From contig OZ017798.1 in assembly GCA_963969395.1 (NCBI GenBank), positions 12,082,173 to 12,146,172 on the forward strand: a stretch of 64,000 nt of DNA. Reading direction: 5' to 3'. Numbering within the stretch: the stretch's first letter is position 1; each line of letters opens with the position of its first letter. This document shows positions 1 to 12,859 of the stretch, in pieces. A model generated the notes under the pieces. It did not search any database and was not told where the DNA came from. It was given only the letters and a program-made list of their open reading frames with translations. Origin of the DNA: Pseudoscleropodium purum (lineage: Eukaryota > Streptophyta > Bryopsida > Hypnales > Brachytheciaceae). Both the position numbers and the translations under genes were made by a program.

Positions 1-59
1 CTATGATATGGCTCTAATTCCATATCTACAATAAGCATAAGGTTTAAAAATTTATTTGT

Positions 60-680
60 TTACCTATCTTTATTTAAATGTCCTATAGGTATTTCAAGTC
101 CAGTACTTTCACCACACTAAAAATATGATGTGGCCTAAAATAACAAGTACTTCTATAGAAATCCTAGTGGATTGTACCACCCACCCACCTTCTAATGGTG
201 ATAATTTAGGTGGTTAATAACTACTGTGGCATGATGGTTGGTGTAACTGCCACATTATTTATGACCATGACTATGAGCTTTTCCTCCCAAATTCAAAATA
301 GTAAGAATATAATGGCTTCTGGGCTCTATTGTTTCTCCCTCTTACTACGACAGTTGAATTTTGGTGTTGGGGAGTATTCTTGTGGTGTTTTCTTGGGTTC
401 AACTTTTGAGCTTCAAGTATCTGTACTTCACAAGAATGGCAAAGGTCATTGGGCTACTTGTACAATGTTTAGGAGTTGCTTTATAAGGTTTTGTTTGCTG
501 TTGTGTGATTTTTTGTTCTCCTTTTTGGTTTTATAGATCTGTAACATAGATAGCAATCGGCTGCAGTTGAAAACACCTCGTGCATCCTCATTGACTTAAC
601 ATTGTTTTGTTTTGTGTTTGGGAGGGGCACAAGTGAGGCTCAACCTTCAGATCTTGGATTCCGATTTTTGGATTTCAAGA
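60..680 (+). repeat. Dispersed repeat, copy A
   Basis: This stretch matches 1430-2020 in the same orientation. Shared blocks include the CCACCCACC cluster, the stretch around 'gagcttc..aatggcaaaggtc', 'acatagatagcaat' followed by 'gaaaacacctcgtgcatcctc', and the 'aaccttcagatc' end. The copies differ by many substitutions and indels, so the duplication is old. An open frame of 108 codons at 210-536 falls inside the repeat; it has no recognisable domain and I do not treat it as a gene. The element class is unknown. Confidence 0.6.
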
Positions 681-1429
681 AAAAAAACACTTTTTCAAGC
701 ATTGGACATTTAGTTATATTTTTGTGCTTTGTTATGGATACTTGTATTTGGCATTTTTTGAGAGAATAGAATGATTTCTTGAGACATTTTGTGCCTCTAA
801 AAATAGTATTTCACCTTGATACTTTTCTATGGACAATTTATGAAATTGATAGCTTTATCTCATGCCAAGATCATGTATGAACTATGATTTGACAAAACAT
901 ATTTTTATGTTAGCTTTTGAAAAGATTTGCTTGGATTCCAGTTTGGTAACAAGTTAGGTGGTGATAAAATATGGCCATGTGTAGGGATGTTCAGTCTTAG
1001 TCCCTACGGTATTTATATGGGCTTATTTTTAGAGCTTCATCTCAATTTTATAAACCCAAGTGAAGTATCTCTAGGACCTTTTTACCTTCATTGGATTGAT
1101 TAATCCATAGAAGTTTCCATTGTTATGTAAATTCTCCCATTAGTAAACTCCTAGCCTAGTTCACATGTTTTTTTATTTTTAAATGTCAATGTGTTTAAAG
1201 TATTTTGGTTCAATATATTAGTCATATACTCATTTATTTGTAAATTCTCTCCAAAATACTACTTATTTATATTTTGGAGATCAATTTGATACACCAATAT
1301 AGCCCAATTTAGATGCTTCTACCATCTCCATATGGATTTGGTTATTTATCTCTATAAACATTTTTGTAGCATTAGTAGTTCTACCTTATGTAAGTTTAAA
1401 CTAAGTTTAAACTATTTTTAGCTAATTGA

Positions 1430-2020
1430 TAGACCTATTATTCCTATAGCCCAATGTCATATTGAGGCAATGACTATGGAATTGATTAATTATGTAGTAT
1501 ATTAGGCCTAAATGATTACTCCATATACCACCCACCCTCTCTCCCACTACGGTGACGACCTTAATTAGAACCAATGCATTCCTTTGAGTGGCGGTTATTT
1601 ATGAAATTACCTCATTATGGCTTCTTTGTTAGTTTTCCCTCCAATCTTGTGAGAATGAAATTACCTTCCATTTCATGTGTCTCTCACCTTTTCGCATTGT
1701 GATTGTGGCAATTTGCTTTGGCTTGAATCGTGAAGCTTTTTTTGTGGTAACTCTTGAGCTTCTTAGAATGGCAAAGGTCTCCCTTCTTTGTGGACTTGTG
1801 GTTGGCTTAGGTTGTTGTTGTGATTTGATTGTATGTTGCTCTATGACCTTTTTTACTATTTCCTTTTTGTTGGTTTGATTGATTTGTGACATAGATAGCA
1901 ATTGGCTGTTGAAGACACCTCATGCATCCTCCCTGACTTCACATTGGTTTGTATTGTGCTTGGGACGAGCACAGGTGAAGCACAACCTTCAAATCAGATT
2001 TTTCCAATATGGATTTGAAG
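1430..2020 (+). repeat. Dispersed repeat, copy B
   Basis: Diverged second copy of the repeat at 60-680, about 1.37 kb away in direct orientation. The order of matching blocks is preserved from the CCACCC cluster (about 1532) to the 'acaaccttcaaatcagatttt' end (about 2000). The pair could be the remains of two long terminal repeats or of a tandem insertion; no TG..CA ends or target duplications were recognised. Confidence 0.55.
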
Positions 2021-3545
2021 CAACTTTGTATGATGAAGCACATGGATTGCTTCTCTTTGGACTCTTTCTCTTGTTTTAAACTTGTAAATCAACACGGATG
2101 ACCTGTGGAACTTATGGTAGTCCTTCGGATTGATATTTTAGTAGTAACCTTAGTTGTTACTACTTAGGACTATATATTATAAAGTATCTTTGTGATGCTT
2201 TGATTTTACCAAACCTTGGTGTAAAACAATGAATACTGTTTTGAGTTTCAATCAAGTAGTAAATTAAGTCTTGAAAAAGTGAAGCCTTGTTTAGAGGTGT
2301 TTTTATCTAAGTTTCTTATTACTACTACTATTACTACAAGACTACAAGAGACTATTAGAGCTACATCAACAAAGAATGTGAGGAAGTTTGAGTAGGTTTT
2401 TACTTGAAAAGTGAGGGTATATTTGTAGCTTCAAAGCCATATGCTTAAATATACATATGTTTTAGACCTTGTGTATGGATTTCACTAATCTTACCATCGA
2501 TATAACTGTTTTTGACCATATGAAATTTAGAGGAGTACGGTGTGTTTTTGAATTCATTAATCCTCATTTTTGAGACGAGAAAAAATATAGAAGCCTAAAA
2601 TAGATTTTTCACTTTATATTAATTCATGAATTTCTAAAATAAAAAATCTCTATTTTTTTATTTTTGAAAGAAATTTGTATATTGTCAATTTAAATTTTAC
2701 CCATTAATATTAAAATGGTAGTTTTTTATATTAACCAATCATGCAAAAGTCTCATTGAAATTAAAAATAGTTCATCAAAATTAAAGAAGAAGCTCTTGTC
2801 AAACTTCAAAACTAATTTACCCCTAAATTCCCATTGTCCCCTCGAAGGACAATTTGGAGTTTGGGTAGGTTCCTATGAACTCAATTTATTCTAGAAATTT
2901 TTGTAACTTTTTTAAGACATGTAGTTTTCCAAGAGGTTTGAGGATATATAATTTTTATTTGAATGTGATTATGGATGAAAAAGTTATAGTTTTTTTTTGG
3001 TGAAACCAAACTCAAGGGGCAAGCTGGGCAGATAGTTTTTCTTTGACTTTGGAAGGGGCAGGATTCTCAGAGCCAACCTAACTGTACAAGTGGGCAACGG
3101 GTGAGGCCAGACAAGGTTGGGCGACCATTGGTACAGTCAGGTGCCAGAATTGTGGGCCAAGAGGTTGCTGGAATTGCGGGCAAGGCTGTGCCTACACCAA
3201 TGCTCCCCTCCTGCAATTTTTTTTTTATATCAAAATACAATTTGTTAATTTGTAAGAAATTTCTAGATTCTTTGCAAGTGGTGAACATGCAAGAATTTTG
3301 ACGACGCAATTTGATGGCCAATTGTGACGAATTTTTCAATGTTGGCAAATGGTGAATGGACCATAGGAATTCACAAATGTCAAAATTTTCAATATAATTT
3401 GATGTCATTATCACTTTGAAGCTGCAATTGCAATTTGTGGCACCTAATGCAAGCTTTCACAATAAATTTCAACAACATTTGCTAGATTAGTCCAATCTAG
3501 GCTAAAGAAATAAATTCTAAAATGGCTACCTGTCATTCACTCTTG
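2021..3545. other. Gene-free stretch with a GC-richer patch
   Basis: AT-rich DNA with no convincing coding sequence. A GC-richer patch at about 3000-3215 stands out from its surroundings. It gives short overlapping open frames on both strands and resembles no protein I know; it may be a fragment of an inserted element. Confidence 0.4.
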
Positions 3546-3549
3546 TCAT

Positions 3550-4490
3550 CATGACTAGTGCAAGGAAGTCCAATCTAGCTAAATTGCATTGCAAATTCAT
3601 GACTTTCTCACCAAACAAGCACATCATGGGAGATTGTGTAGAAAATTTCAAAATGTTTTCAACCCAACAAACTTTTCTTCCCACACTACAAGAAGGCCCA
3701 TTGTCCACCACAAGAGCTACATTCACAACTATGTTTCTTTTTATGAATTGGAACATTCCTACAAATTGGAGCACTATGTGTACATTATTTGTAAGAGAAA
3801 TTGTAATGCCAAGGAGTAAAAGAACTTCCTCCACAAATGATGTATGTCGCTCTAACTCCACAACTTTGTCTCTTCAAATTGTGCATTACCATGTTTGTTT
3901 CTACGTGGAATTTCATTTGCATCATTCTAGGCTGCATGGGATGGATTGCTAGTTCGTCAAAGCTGCACATTGCTTGCCCAAGATTTTGTAGGCCCTTCCA
4001 ATTTGCAATCTGCATCCCATAGTCCTTCACCCCCAATTCTCTCAAATGATGCACTTGAAGAGTATCCAACACCTCTGTATGTGTTTCCATTACCACAACA
4101 AGCTAAAGAGAGTTTTTTCAATGACTATACTGACATGATTGGTGAGTTCAATGAAGAATTTATAGAAAACCAAGAGTAGGAAATTGGAGGTAGAAAATTG
4201 AGCTGTGAAGATCTTGATGAAGATGACTTCTATGAAGGCCCCTACTCCTCCCATGAACTCCATAGTCTCGATGATCTCCTGCGGCCTCCAGAATTGTTGC
4301 ATTATCTAAGGCGCATTGCAAAACGATGGTAGAAGAGGCCAACATTGACAATGTTGCACTTGTGGACTTCGGAACTGCACCTGGTAGGGAGCTTGGGGAG
4401 AAAGCATCCCCAACTAGGGAACGCCCTTGGACTACCCACTAGAGCAGGCAACACCCCAAGCCTCCCCGGATGAATAGGGAGGTCACAAGT
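3550..4490 (+). pseudogene. Possible decayed coding segment upstream of the piggyBac relic
   Basis: One reading frame is fairly protein-like here despite stops. It includes 3589-3819 (many His, Asn and Tyr residues) and 3946-4179 (a Pro/Ser-rich then acidic stretch). After a stop at about 4177 it continues with an acidic sequence (CEDLDEDDFYEGPYSS) to about 4330. An overlapping frame (VEEANIDNVALVDFG) then runs to about 4490, close to a GTAAGC that could be a splice donor. Acidic N-terminal regions are usual in piggyBac transposases, so this may be the 5' part of the relic at 5.3-7.0 kb, or part of an unrelated broken gene. The assignment is weak. Confidence 0.25.
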
Positions 4491-5299
4491 AAGCATCTCC
4501 TCCCCCCCTTTTTTTTCCTTTCTTCTTTGTTTCACTGTTTGTTTCTTCTTTGTTTGTTTTATTCCATGTCAAGGAAAAATCACTGAAATTTTTTATTTGC
4601 CACACATGATGAAATTTGCAAATTTTAATTTTATATTTGCAATGAATGACCCCTAATTAGGTAGGAAATGCATACAATATGAATTCTTCTAGCATAAAGT
4701 ATTTTTTTTCTTTACATGTACCCCTAGAATGACTTTGGGAAGACAAATGGGAGGGTCATTTCATCATGGCCATTCTTTCCACTGATCAAGTGTTTGAATT
4801 TTTTTTTCCCTTCAATTCTTGTCCTTCTCCATTTTCTTCTTTCTTCGCTAGTACATTTTATCCTCTCTTCTCTAAATTTTTGGTAGAATGTCCATATGCT
4901 AAATTTCTATTGAATGTCTATGATCATTTTTTGTTCATGTCTTTCCTGTATTCACAACTTCAATTCCTTTTCCCTTATTCATTTCCTTTTGTATTTCTTG
5001 CTCTATTTTGCTTTCCATGTTTGGTTCTATTTTAGGTTATTTACGCTAGTGTTGTTCTAGTTTTCTATTGTGAAAACTTAACATTGTATAACCAATCAAT
5101 GGTCCTTTGTAGAAGGCATTAGTAGGAAAAAGTTCTTTCTTCTTTTCAAGTGTATAAAAGTGACAAAGTCATTCCTAAACAATGTCATGAATTGCTTAGT
5201 GAAGTTTGAAATGGGGTGATGAAATTTGGGATGAAATTCAAAGGCAACAAAATTTAGCATAAAATTGTTAAAAAAGACCCGGACAAGGGGGGCTTTTTG

Positions 5300-7017
5300 G
5301 GTATGTTTTCACACATGGGATTTTTGAATTTCCAAATGACAGTGGGAATGAAATTGACATAGATTATCTTGAGCTTGATTACACTGAGGACATGAAGATG
5401 AGGATGATGATGGCAATGATGGGGATGTCAATAGCATCAACTGCATATTTCAGGATTCTACTTGGCAACAAGAATTTTTTTACATATGAGCCAAAACCTC
5501 TAGAATTTCTTGGTTCTTTGAGGTTCACATTTACAGGATGTCAATTCCCAAGTTTTTTCACATTATTCGAGTTATTTTGGCCCGCGTGGATATTATGTGA
5601 TATTATGACATAGATAAATTGATATGCCATGGCGGTGAATACTGACGAGGGGACGTATGGGGGGCCGTGTTGGTGGAATCTTATTGTACAAGAATTCAAA
5701 GTTTTTTGGCCATTATATAATATATGGGTATGAGGCACCAACTACATGTGCAATCTTTCTAGTCTAAAAAAGGCTCTATTTTTCATTGTCCTACCATTTC
5801 TGAATTGATGTTTCAAAATCGGTTCCAGTTACTCACAAAATGCTAGCATGTCACAAATCCATCAAGGTATGAGAGTAAGACAATGCCACGACATGACAAA
5901 ATAGGGTAGATGAGGTGGTTATTGAATGCAATGAGGGAGAATTGTCAGAGAGCGTGGAGTATTGGTGAATTTGGTATAGTAGATGAAATGATTTGCTACA
6001 AGGGAATTTATTGCCCCGTAAGGCAATGATGCCCTAGAAGCCACAAAAATGGGTTTTGAAGGTGTGGTGCTTAGCAGATGCAAAATCCAAATATGTTTCT
6101 AATTTTGAAGTTTATTGTGGAATGAATCCTTTAGTAGAAGAGGAAATGCAAAGGCCACGGGGGCATGGCAAAGCACAATTGGCATACAACGTAGTGTTGC
6201 ATTTGCTTGTACAAATGAGGGTGAAGGGCATGTAGTTGTCATGGACAATTTTTTCTCTAGCATTGCCTTATTACAAGATCTATTGGACAAAAAATTTATG
6301 CAACAAGCACAATGAGGGCAAATTGGGTGGGTCTCCTACATGCCTTCAAAAACACGAAGGATTTCAATAGAAATGAGCAAGGTACACTAGATTGGCACAT
6401 GTATGATTTAAGGCAAATGAGCAACATAATATGGAAGGACAAAAAAGCAATTATCATCATTTCAACGCATGCAATGGCAATACGATTTCCATGTGAATTT
6501 CCCATTGCCGTTGTTCTACATCATAATGGCTTGAAGTGCAAAAACATTGAGTCATCACCAGTGCATGTTGAGTATACAACACATATGCACAGTGTGGACG
6601 TGGCAGACCAATTATGTGCTTCATATACGTGTCAAACCCAGTCCCACAAAGTGGTGGCACCATGTTTTCTTTTTCCTTGTCAACACAAGCATCGTGAACA
6701 TGTGCATCATTTATATGGACAAATGCAAGATACAAGATCCACCAAAACGTCCAGTGACACATTTGCAATTCCGCATTCAATTGTGTGAATCATTGACAGC
6801 GGGATGGCTTAGGAAGAGACGTACCAAATTTGAAGAGGCACCTTGTAGTAGGCAAGTGTGCTATTCTGTATTTATCAAGGTCCAAAATCCTTGCGTGGTT
6901 TGCAATGATGGCTCATCTCCAATGATAAGGCCTAAAACATGTTGCCCTACTTGTGGCAATAAATTCATGTGTTGGTGGAAAGGATACTTCCAAAAATTCC
7001 ATAAAAATCTTGTTTGA
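5300..7017 (+). pseudogene. Relic of a piggyBac-type transposase (DDE_Tnp_1_7)
   Basis: Several frames read in order match the piggyBac transposase layout. An acidic leader at about 5340-5440 is followed by an N-terminal 'PLEFLGSLRF' block (about 5495). A block 'RFQLLTKC' (about 5820) leads to 'FGIVDEMICYKG' (about 5970), whose aspartate fits the first catalytic D. Then come 'KWVLKVWCLADAKSKYVSNF' (about 6050), 'VVMDNFFSSIALLQDL' (about 6235; second D), 'MRANWVGLLHAFKN', 'IIWKDKKAIIIIST' and 'MHSVDVADQL' (about 6590; third D). A 'WWHHVFFFLVN' block follows. The C-terminus ends in the cysteine/histidine cluster usual for the family (CVVC..CCPTCG..FHKN, 6890-7010). In-frame stops near 5845 and frame changes near 6235, 6300 and 6645 show that it cannot encode a working enzyme. 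No flanking TTAA/terminal repeat pair was identified. Confidence 0.8.
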
Positions 7018-9479
7018 CAAGATATTGAATAAGTAAAAGTGTCTATTACAAATTTTTTTTTTACAGCAGTGATGTTTGGCCATTTTTCATTCACTTGCAA
7101 ATGTTGCATTGTTGCCTATTTAAAATTGAATTAAAATGAATAACAAAAACAATTCATGTTTAGAATTTATGATCATTTTAGGATAATTCATTCTTAAGAA
7201 TTAATAATTTCCAAAGGCTTTAAAGCATTTAAAATGCTCAAATGTTGTTGTTCATGGCCTTCTAACATTTTCTCTTGTATATGTGGAAGATGTGCATCAC
7301 TGTGGATTGTCAAGAATTTTTTTGCAAGCTTCTTGTGCAAACACTACTCTGCACTACTCCGGTGAGTATGCCTCATGCTTCCAATGACCCTTGTAAGGTC
7401 ACCAACTTCACATTATGTTATTTTGAAATTTTTGGTTACACATCAAAGGTGTCAATTGAATTAAATAAAAGAAGCACCTCCTGTGAAGGCGGGGAGGTTC
7501 GACGTTCCCAATGTTGGGAACTTTATTGGGAACGCAGATGGGAACATGCTGGGTTTTATAGGGAACAAAATGGACCTGTTTTTTTGAATTGCCCAATGAC
7601 ATTTTTCTTTTAATTAATACCATAGGCCTTTGAAATTGCATAGACTTTAGAAAATGTTGTTTTTTTCAATTTTTTTTGGATCTTGTGAATAATGATATCA
7701 TCTTTCAATCTACCATTGGAATTTATGAGATTTCAAAAAATGGGGTAGAAAATCTCATAGCAAATAAAAGGCTTGTATTGTCATCTTCCCCAACATAGTC
7801 ACATTGCAAGATTTTTTTGGGAGTGTTGTAAGTCTCCAAATCATTTGAAAATTGGTGGACGTGTTCCTAACATGATGTCAAGTATGTTAGATTTTTAAAT
7901 TCAAAGTCTTCAGTGCCAAAAAATTCAAACCAATGAAAGTCAAAGTCATCTAAAATTTCAGGGCAGTGCCCAAAAAAATTTCTCTCCAAGCTTTGAATGC
8001 AAATATCTTCCAATTCGTACAATCAAACTTCATGAAATTTTTACCACATTATCTTTGTCAAATTAAGTTCAACATCTTACAGTTAGATTTTTGAAAAAAA
8101 AAGTTTTTTGGGGGATTTTGAATGAACGCAATAGAAGTGGCATTTTTCAATGGTTTTGGCCAGAAAATGGGCTTGGGAATTTAGGGGTTAAGCTAGGTTA
8201 CTAATTTTGGTAATTAAATTCTATAATAGCGCCAACATAGCCAATGTTTGGGAGAACCACCATCAAACAAATTGGAGAATATATGATTTGAACTTATATT
8301 ATAAAGGATAAAAATCAATGGAAAATTTGATTGAATTGGAATCCACCAATAGAAGAAAAAACAACAATGAATATTTTATCAATTAAAATAGTGAAGGATA
8401 GGAAATAGATTGGTGCTCCAATAGAGGTGAACATTTTTCCTTCATTTTTGTCCCCCAATTTTTTTTTGACAATAAAGTTCTAAGAAAATAAAATGTCTTG
8501 AAATTCACAATAATTCAATATTGTTTTTGACACTTTTAAGCACAATAGAGCTAATCATAAAGGATTAAAGGTTGTCTCCAATTGTAATAGTGGTGTCAGA
8601 GGAAGGTTTAACTAGGAGTAATATGAAAAAAATATAACACCATTAGAAGATTTCTAGAGGGCTAGAAGGGCTATCTCAAGCCTGTTCCCATCACTATTTT
8701 CCTAGTAGACATAGAATGGCCGCTGTCACAATTTTTAATTTTTTTTAAATTAATTTTAAAATGAAAAAAAAGTTGATTTTTTTTTAATATGACATGGCAA
8801 TCATTATGCCATGTTAGGCAACTAGTGTAGTGCATCCCTTAGTCTGAAAACCTCAGGGAATTTGCAACCCTCCAAAGCAACTAAATTATATCTTCTAATG
8901 CATTTGACTACATTAGACCCCAATTTTGGTTCTCCAAGGAGTTTCACCTTGTATTTTTTTCAAACTCCGGTTCCTTGTCTTGCATTGCATATACTTTATG
9001 ATTAATTCTAAGGAAAAAAATATCAATGTTTTAAAGTCCAAAATTTTTATTATCATTTTTGTGTCAAAAAATCATAGTATTGAAAAGAATGTTGAAGAAA
9101 GCAACGATTTTTGGTTAGAAAGAGTGTACGAAGTGATGTCAAAAATGATATTAAAAAATTGTTCTTGATTTTGAAAATTCAGAACTAATTTCACAAAAAT
9201 CCAAATACTATAAATAAATAAAGTTAGGGTTGGATGGACAGATGGGTCAATACTTCAAATGGCATTGCACTCAAATTGTTCTTATTTTGGCGTTCATATT
9301 GCAATGAACCAGAAATTTTTTACATGTGAAGATTTTACAAGGTACTAATTTTGATGTAAAGGTAATTAGAATGTGAGACATTGATTTTGATGGAAAAAAA
9401 TAGAGAAATTTTGAAATTTAACCCCACAAGAACAAGTTAGTCAATGTGGAAATCACCCTTTTTGGTACCATGTAAATCA
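7018..9479. other. Gene-free AT-rich DNA
   Basis: No coding sequence recognised. The stretch 7985-8195 resembles parts of the repeats at 20.8-21.0 kb and 30.9-31.0 kb: a 'ttgaatgcaaatatctt' start, a stretch of 'gaaatttttac', then 'tttaggggttaa'. It is therefore probably old transposon sequence. The open frame at 8926-9168 is lysine/isoleucine-rich and looks random. Confidence 0.5.
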
Positions 9480-9760
9480 TTTGCTTAAAAAATAACCAAG
9501 AGCACTCATTAGAGTGTAAGATCTTCGCTTTTTCACATGAAATATCACGGAAGAACATCTACACTTTTGTCCTCCCATACATAGACTTTAGTACCGTGTT
9601 AGTTGTTGACTTTAAAAAAATGCAAAAGCACTCTTTGAAAGTCAAACTACTATAAAAGACCTCCCCTTTTCACACAAAAAAATTCCATGGATGAATAGTT
9701 GCACTTCTATTCTGCATGGAGAGATTCTTTGCCATTCATCGGACAAAAAACCGTCCTCAG
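9480..9760 (+). repeat. Short dispersed repeat, two tandem diverged copies
   Basis: Two neighbouring units (about 9480-9600 and 9600-9760) each run from a 'ttaaaaaaat..aagagcact' start, through 'ctttttcaca', to a 'gaa..tgcacttcta' and 'cctcc' end. The second unit shares the 21-base block around 9692-9712 (gatgaatagttgcacttcta) exactly with 16548-16568, plus the 'catcggaca' that follows. The repeat therefore occurs on both sides of the two-gene island at 10.2-15.3 kb. Confidence 0.6.
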
Positions 9761-10245
9761 CTTCGTTTATGGGTTACTTATGAAACCAGTGATTCTAGAG
9801 TGAAAACCAGCCTCCTCTGGAACGCTGCTCTATGCCCTGCAACAGAATACATTTGCTTTGAATTTATATTCCGTTAATCGATGCCCTGTGTCTTCGAGAT
9901 GTGCTCAACGATGTGAAAAAAACCCAGATTGGACATTGGCAAACACAAATATTACGCTGTGGAATGTTTCCGGCAGTTGCTTTTTCTAAAATACCTTCAT
10001 TATTCAGTTTACAGAGTTTGCTTTCAAATGGTGAAAGTTATGTCGTACACTACTGTTCCTTTGCAATGTTTACTTAGGGTTCTTTGTTATGAAATTCAAA
10101 AGAAAACAGCCTCCACTGCGACTCAATCACAGGCTCACTTACTTCGTGCAGTGCGCCGCACGTTCCAATTCTCCATCAGCAATGAAATTATCATCTTCAA
10201 TCACAACAATGAAATGAATTGCTTGTGAGCGTAGTCGAAATTCGA

Positions 10246-10943
10246 TCAAGCGGGAGTTCTCTGACGTTTGCTGTTGGTGAGGTTGTTCTTGATTCGGCGG
10301 ATGTAGTAGAGAGGATTGACATAGTTAAGCTTGGCTGCAGGCCTAGTCGCTGCAGACCTTATTGACTTGACCTTCTGTCCGTAAACATGCGGAATAGGTG
10401 TAGCCTTGCTCTTCCGCAATCGCAATTTGCTCATGGGATTGTACCTGCATTGCAATTAATTAAGAACCCGGACACCACCACAGCGATTCTGACGACTAAA
10501 ACGCAGAATGCGATGGTAATTGTCATGTGCGGGTATTCAAGACTTGAATACGGAAACTTGTCATAAAATTGCGTTTCTTTTGCCTGGCGCTGCGTTTTTT
10601 TCAATCCTCTTTTCAAAGACTCTGTTCTTACATTGCGTGTTTTTCATTTCTTCTTTGCAAGACTCTGTTATTAAGCTGGACGTACACATGCATAGATTGA
10701 AAAAAAACGTTCAAATTGTTGCGAAATTAAAACATCGGAGAAAGAGAATATACTCCTGGATGTTTTCAAATGTGAGGCTTACCTGCGCCATCTCGTGTTT
10801 AGCTTGGGATGAAAAGCAGGAGGAGTAACGGCAGCGGCGACATCAGCAGCAGCCTGCCTATCCATAGCTTTCCGAGCGCTTCCAAGATGCGACCAAATGG
10901 AATACTCGCCCGGCAACTTGAGAATGCGCTTACATTGATCCAT
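10246..10943 (-). CDS. Small basic protein of unknown function, two exons
   Basis: Exon 1 is 10783-10943, beginning at the ATG of MDQCKRILKLPGEYS. Exon 2 is 10246-10444, ending with TGA. The intron (10445-10782) has a clear CAG/GTAAGC donor and a TTGCAATGCAG acceptor, and the phase matches. The product is 119 residues: a first half with 'WSHLGSARKAMDRQ' and an alanine-rich stretch, then a strongly basic second half rich in Lys/Arg (SKLRLRKSKATP, YYIRRIKNNL, SKRQRTPA). No membrane segment or known domain is seen. The basic tail suggests nucleic-acid or ribosome association or organelle targeting, but that is inference. The frame is open further upstream without another ATG, so the start is probable rather than certain. 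The two consistent splice sites are the main evidence that it is a real gene. Confidence 0.6.
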
Positions 10944-12859
10944 CTGGAAACGAATTGCTGGACCGTAAGTCTGGATTGATCTCCACGACTGTCTGAGTAA
11001 AATCTTAAGCAGCGATGAGAGACTCTGTGATGAGAGAATTGCGAAAAAATTGCGAAACAATCTCGAGGTGGAGAGTCGGATTTCGTAAGGTTGTTCGGCA
11101 GATTGCTTCGAATGCGACGGGGGTTGGACTGGGTACGTGCTGCTGAAGGGCAAGCGTCTCTAGACTCCAGGAGACCTGTGGCATTGGGAAATTCATGACG
11201 TGGCTGGGTCACCATGCCAGCCCTAACCTGGAAGAATTTTATTGTCACTTGGTAAACTCCATGCCACATGCTTCTACAAACCTAATTTCTCTAACCTTAA
11301 AGCCCTCTTTTATGAATGCCAACCTCTAATAAAAGGCAGTGCCTCCGTTTTCTTTGACTCTTGGCAACAATCAGTCAGGCTGCATAATGTTCTGCACCTT
11401 CTAAACACATGGAAACATGCTCAGTCAGATGCAATTAACCACCGGAACAGTTACTGGGCGATCTGAACAAAAATTCAGCAAATCCAAATATGGACTTGCA
11501 TGAGAACCTTCACTTAAACTGACGCAACCCATTTGCATCAGTGCGTAGGGATAGAATCTCGCCTGTTTATTTTCCTAGTATACAACTCTTCGGATGATCT
11601 TCAGGGAGCATTGCTTGCCTCTGCAAGTGAGAGCCCTGATCACCATGATATAAACTTACAACACTACAGAGAATTCTGACTATAAATAAAATCATGGATT
11701 GTCACTAAGCACAATCCATTCTTCAATGGAATATGATAGACTATTTAAGGGGCTTGAAAATTGATCCGTTTTCTTGCAGATAAAACCCGTCTTTGGATCA
11801 GGAGACAAACAAGCTGCAAAACAAGAGGCAACAAAAAGCATCAGCCATTGCTACGGTCGGGGTGTCAGAGCGCAAGCTTTCGGTTTCAAACAAAAGAGGA
11901 CAGTTTTGTTCTGAGACTTGAACTCCACCCCAGGGTCGAGTCTTTGGGCTCCTAATTGCGTGGTGACAACTTTGGAAGGAAATAGGTACATCTCGTAGCA
12001 TAAATCGCAAGCTCGAGTACAAACTTGTTCATAGCGTATGCAAGATGCATTTCTAATTTTGTACGTGTCTGAGGAAAAGAGGACACTAAATACTGCAACT
12101 TCACCAGGACCATTGCATTCAAGTTAGGTAAAGAAACAGAAGTACCTGAATGAGTTGTCGCCTCCAAAAGCTTCTGCATCTCGAGACCCAGCGCCAGCAG
12201 GAACAGACTACTTTGAGTTATATGAAATTACACCCAGACCTCTTCAACATTACCTTCACTTACATCACATTCTCTGTTCTCTCATCAAACCCTAGGCAAC
12301 AAATGCACCTATTCCAAACTCACTGTATTCTCTCACTATCATACACTATTATGTTACATATGTACGTGACAATATAAAGTTCCACAAATCTAAAGGTTTC
12401 TAGGGAGGTTGATACCTAGTTTACTGAAGGATTTCTTCCTCCAAATCCTATGCTTTGAAGACCCCCGATGGCTACATCCTGGCTTCAGAGTGCCCCTTTC
12501 AAGATCCTCATAAATCACAAACCCTAAAAAGACGAGTTCCCTAGGGATAGATCTCATCGACCTTTGGATTCCATAAATAGGATTTTATAAATACACTAGG
12601 GTCTTCTTTACTTGTGTGTGAAAGACTTCGTTGCCTTCAATACCGTGTATAATGTCAGGTCTGCATTGGGAAATACTCTACACCGTTCATGCCCCCCCGG
12701 GGGTCTAGACCACCTGCACACTCTGCAGAGTCACAGTTGCTTGTCACAACGTTACGAAACTCCATATGATCACATGCAAGAGGATCTGACAATGAAGAGG
12801 ATCTCTAGAGGCGTGTAGTCTTCAAATTATTCAGTCACAAAGCCAATGAAAAGGATCGA
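10944..12859. other. Intergenic stretch between the small basic-protein gene and the GT92 gene
   Basis: The part next to 10943 is GC-richer and is likely promoter and 5' leader of the small minus-strand gene. The rest includes the 3' flank of the GT92 gene. Scattered open frames of 60-75 codons on both strands (for example 11761-11955 and 12612-12818) show no domain, no codon preference and no splice partners. I see no gene here. Confidence 0.5.

Noticed and set aside
10799..11269. 156-codon minus-strand open frame
   Set aside because: Alternative frame of the small basic-protein gene; it does not join to the second exon and reads as low-complexity leucine/proline.
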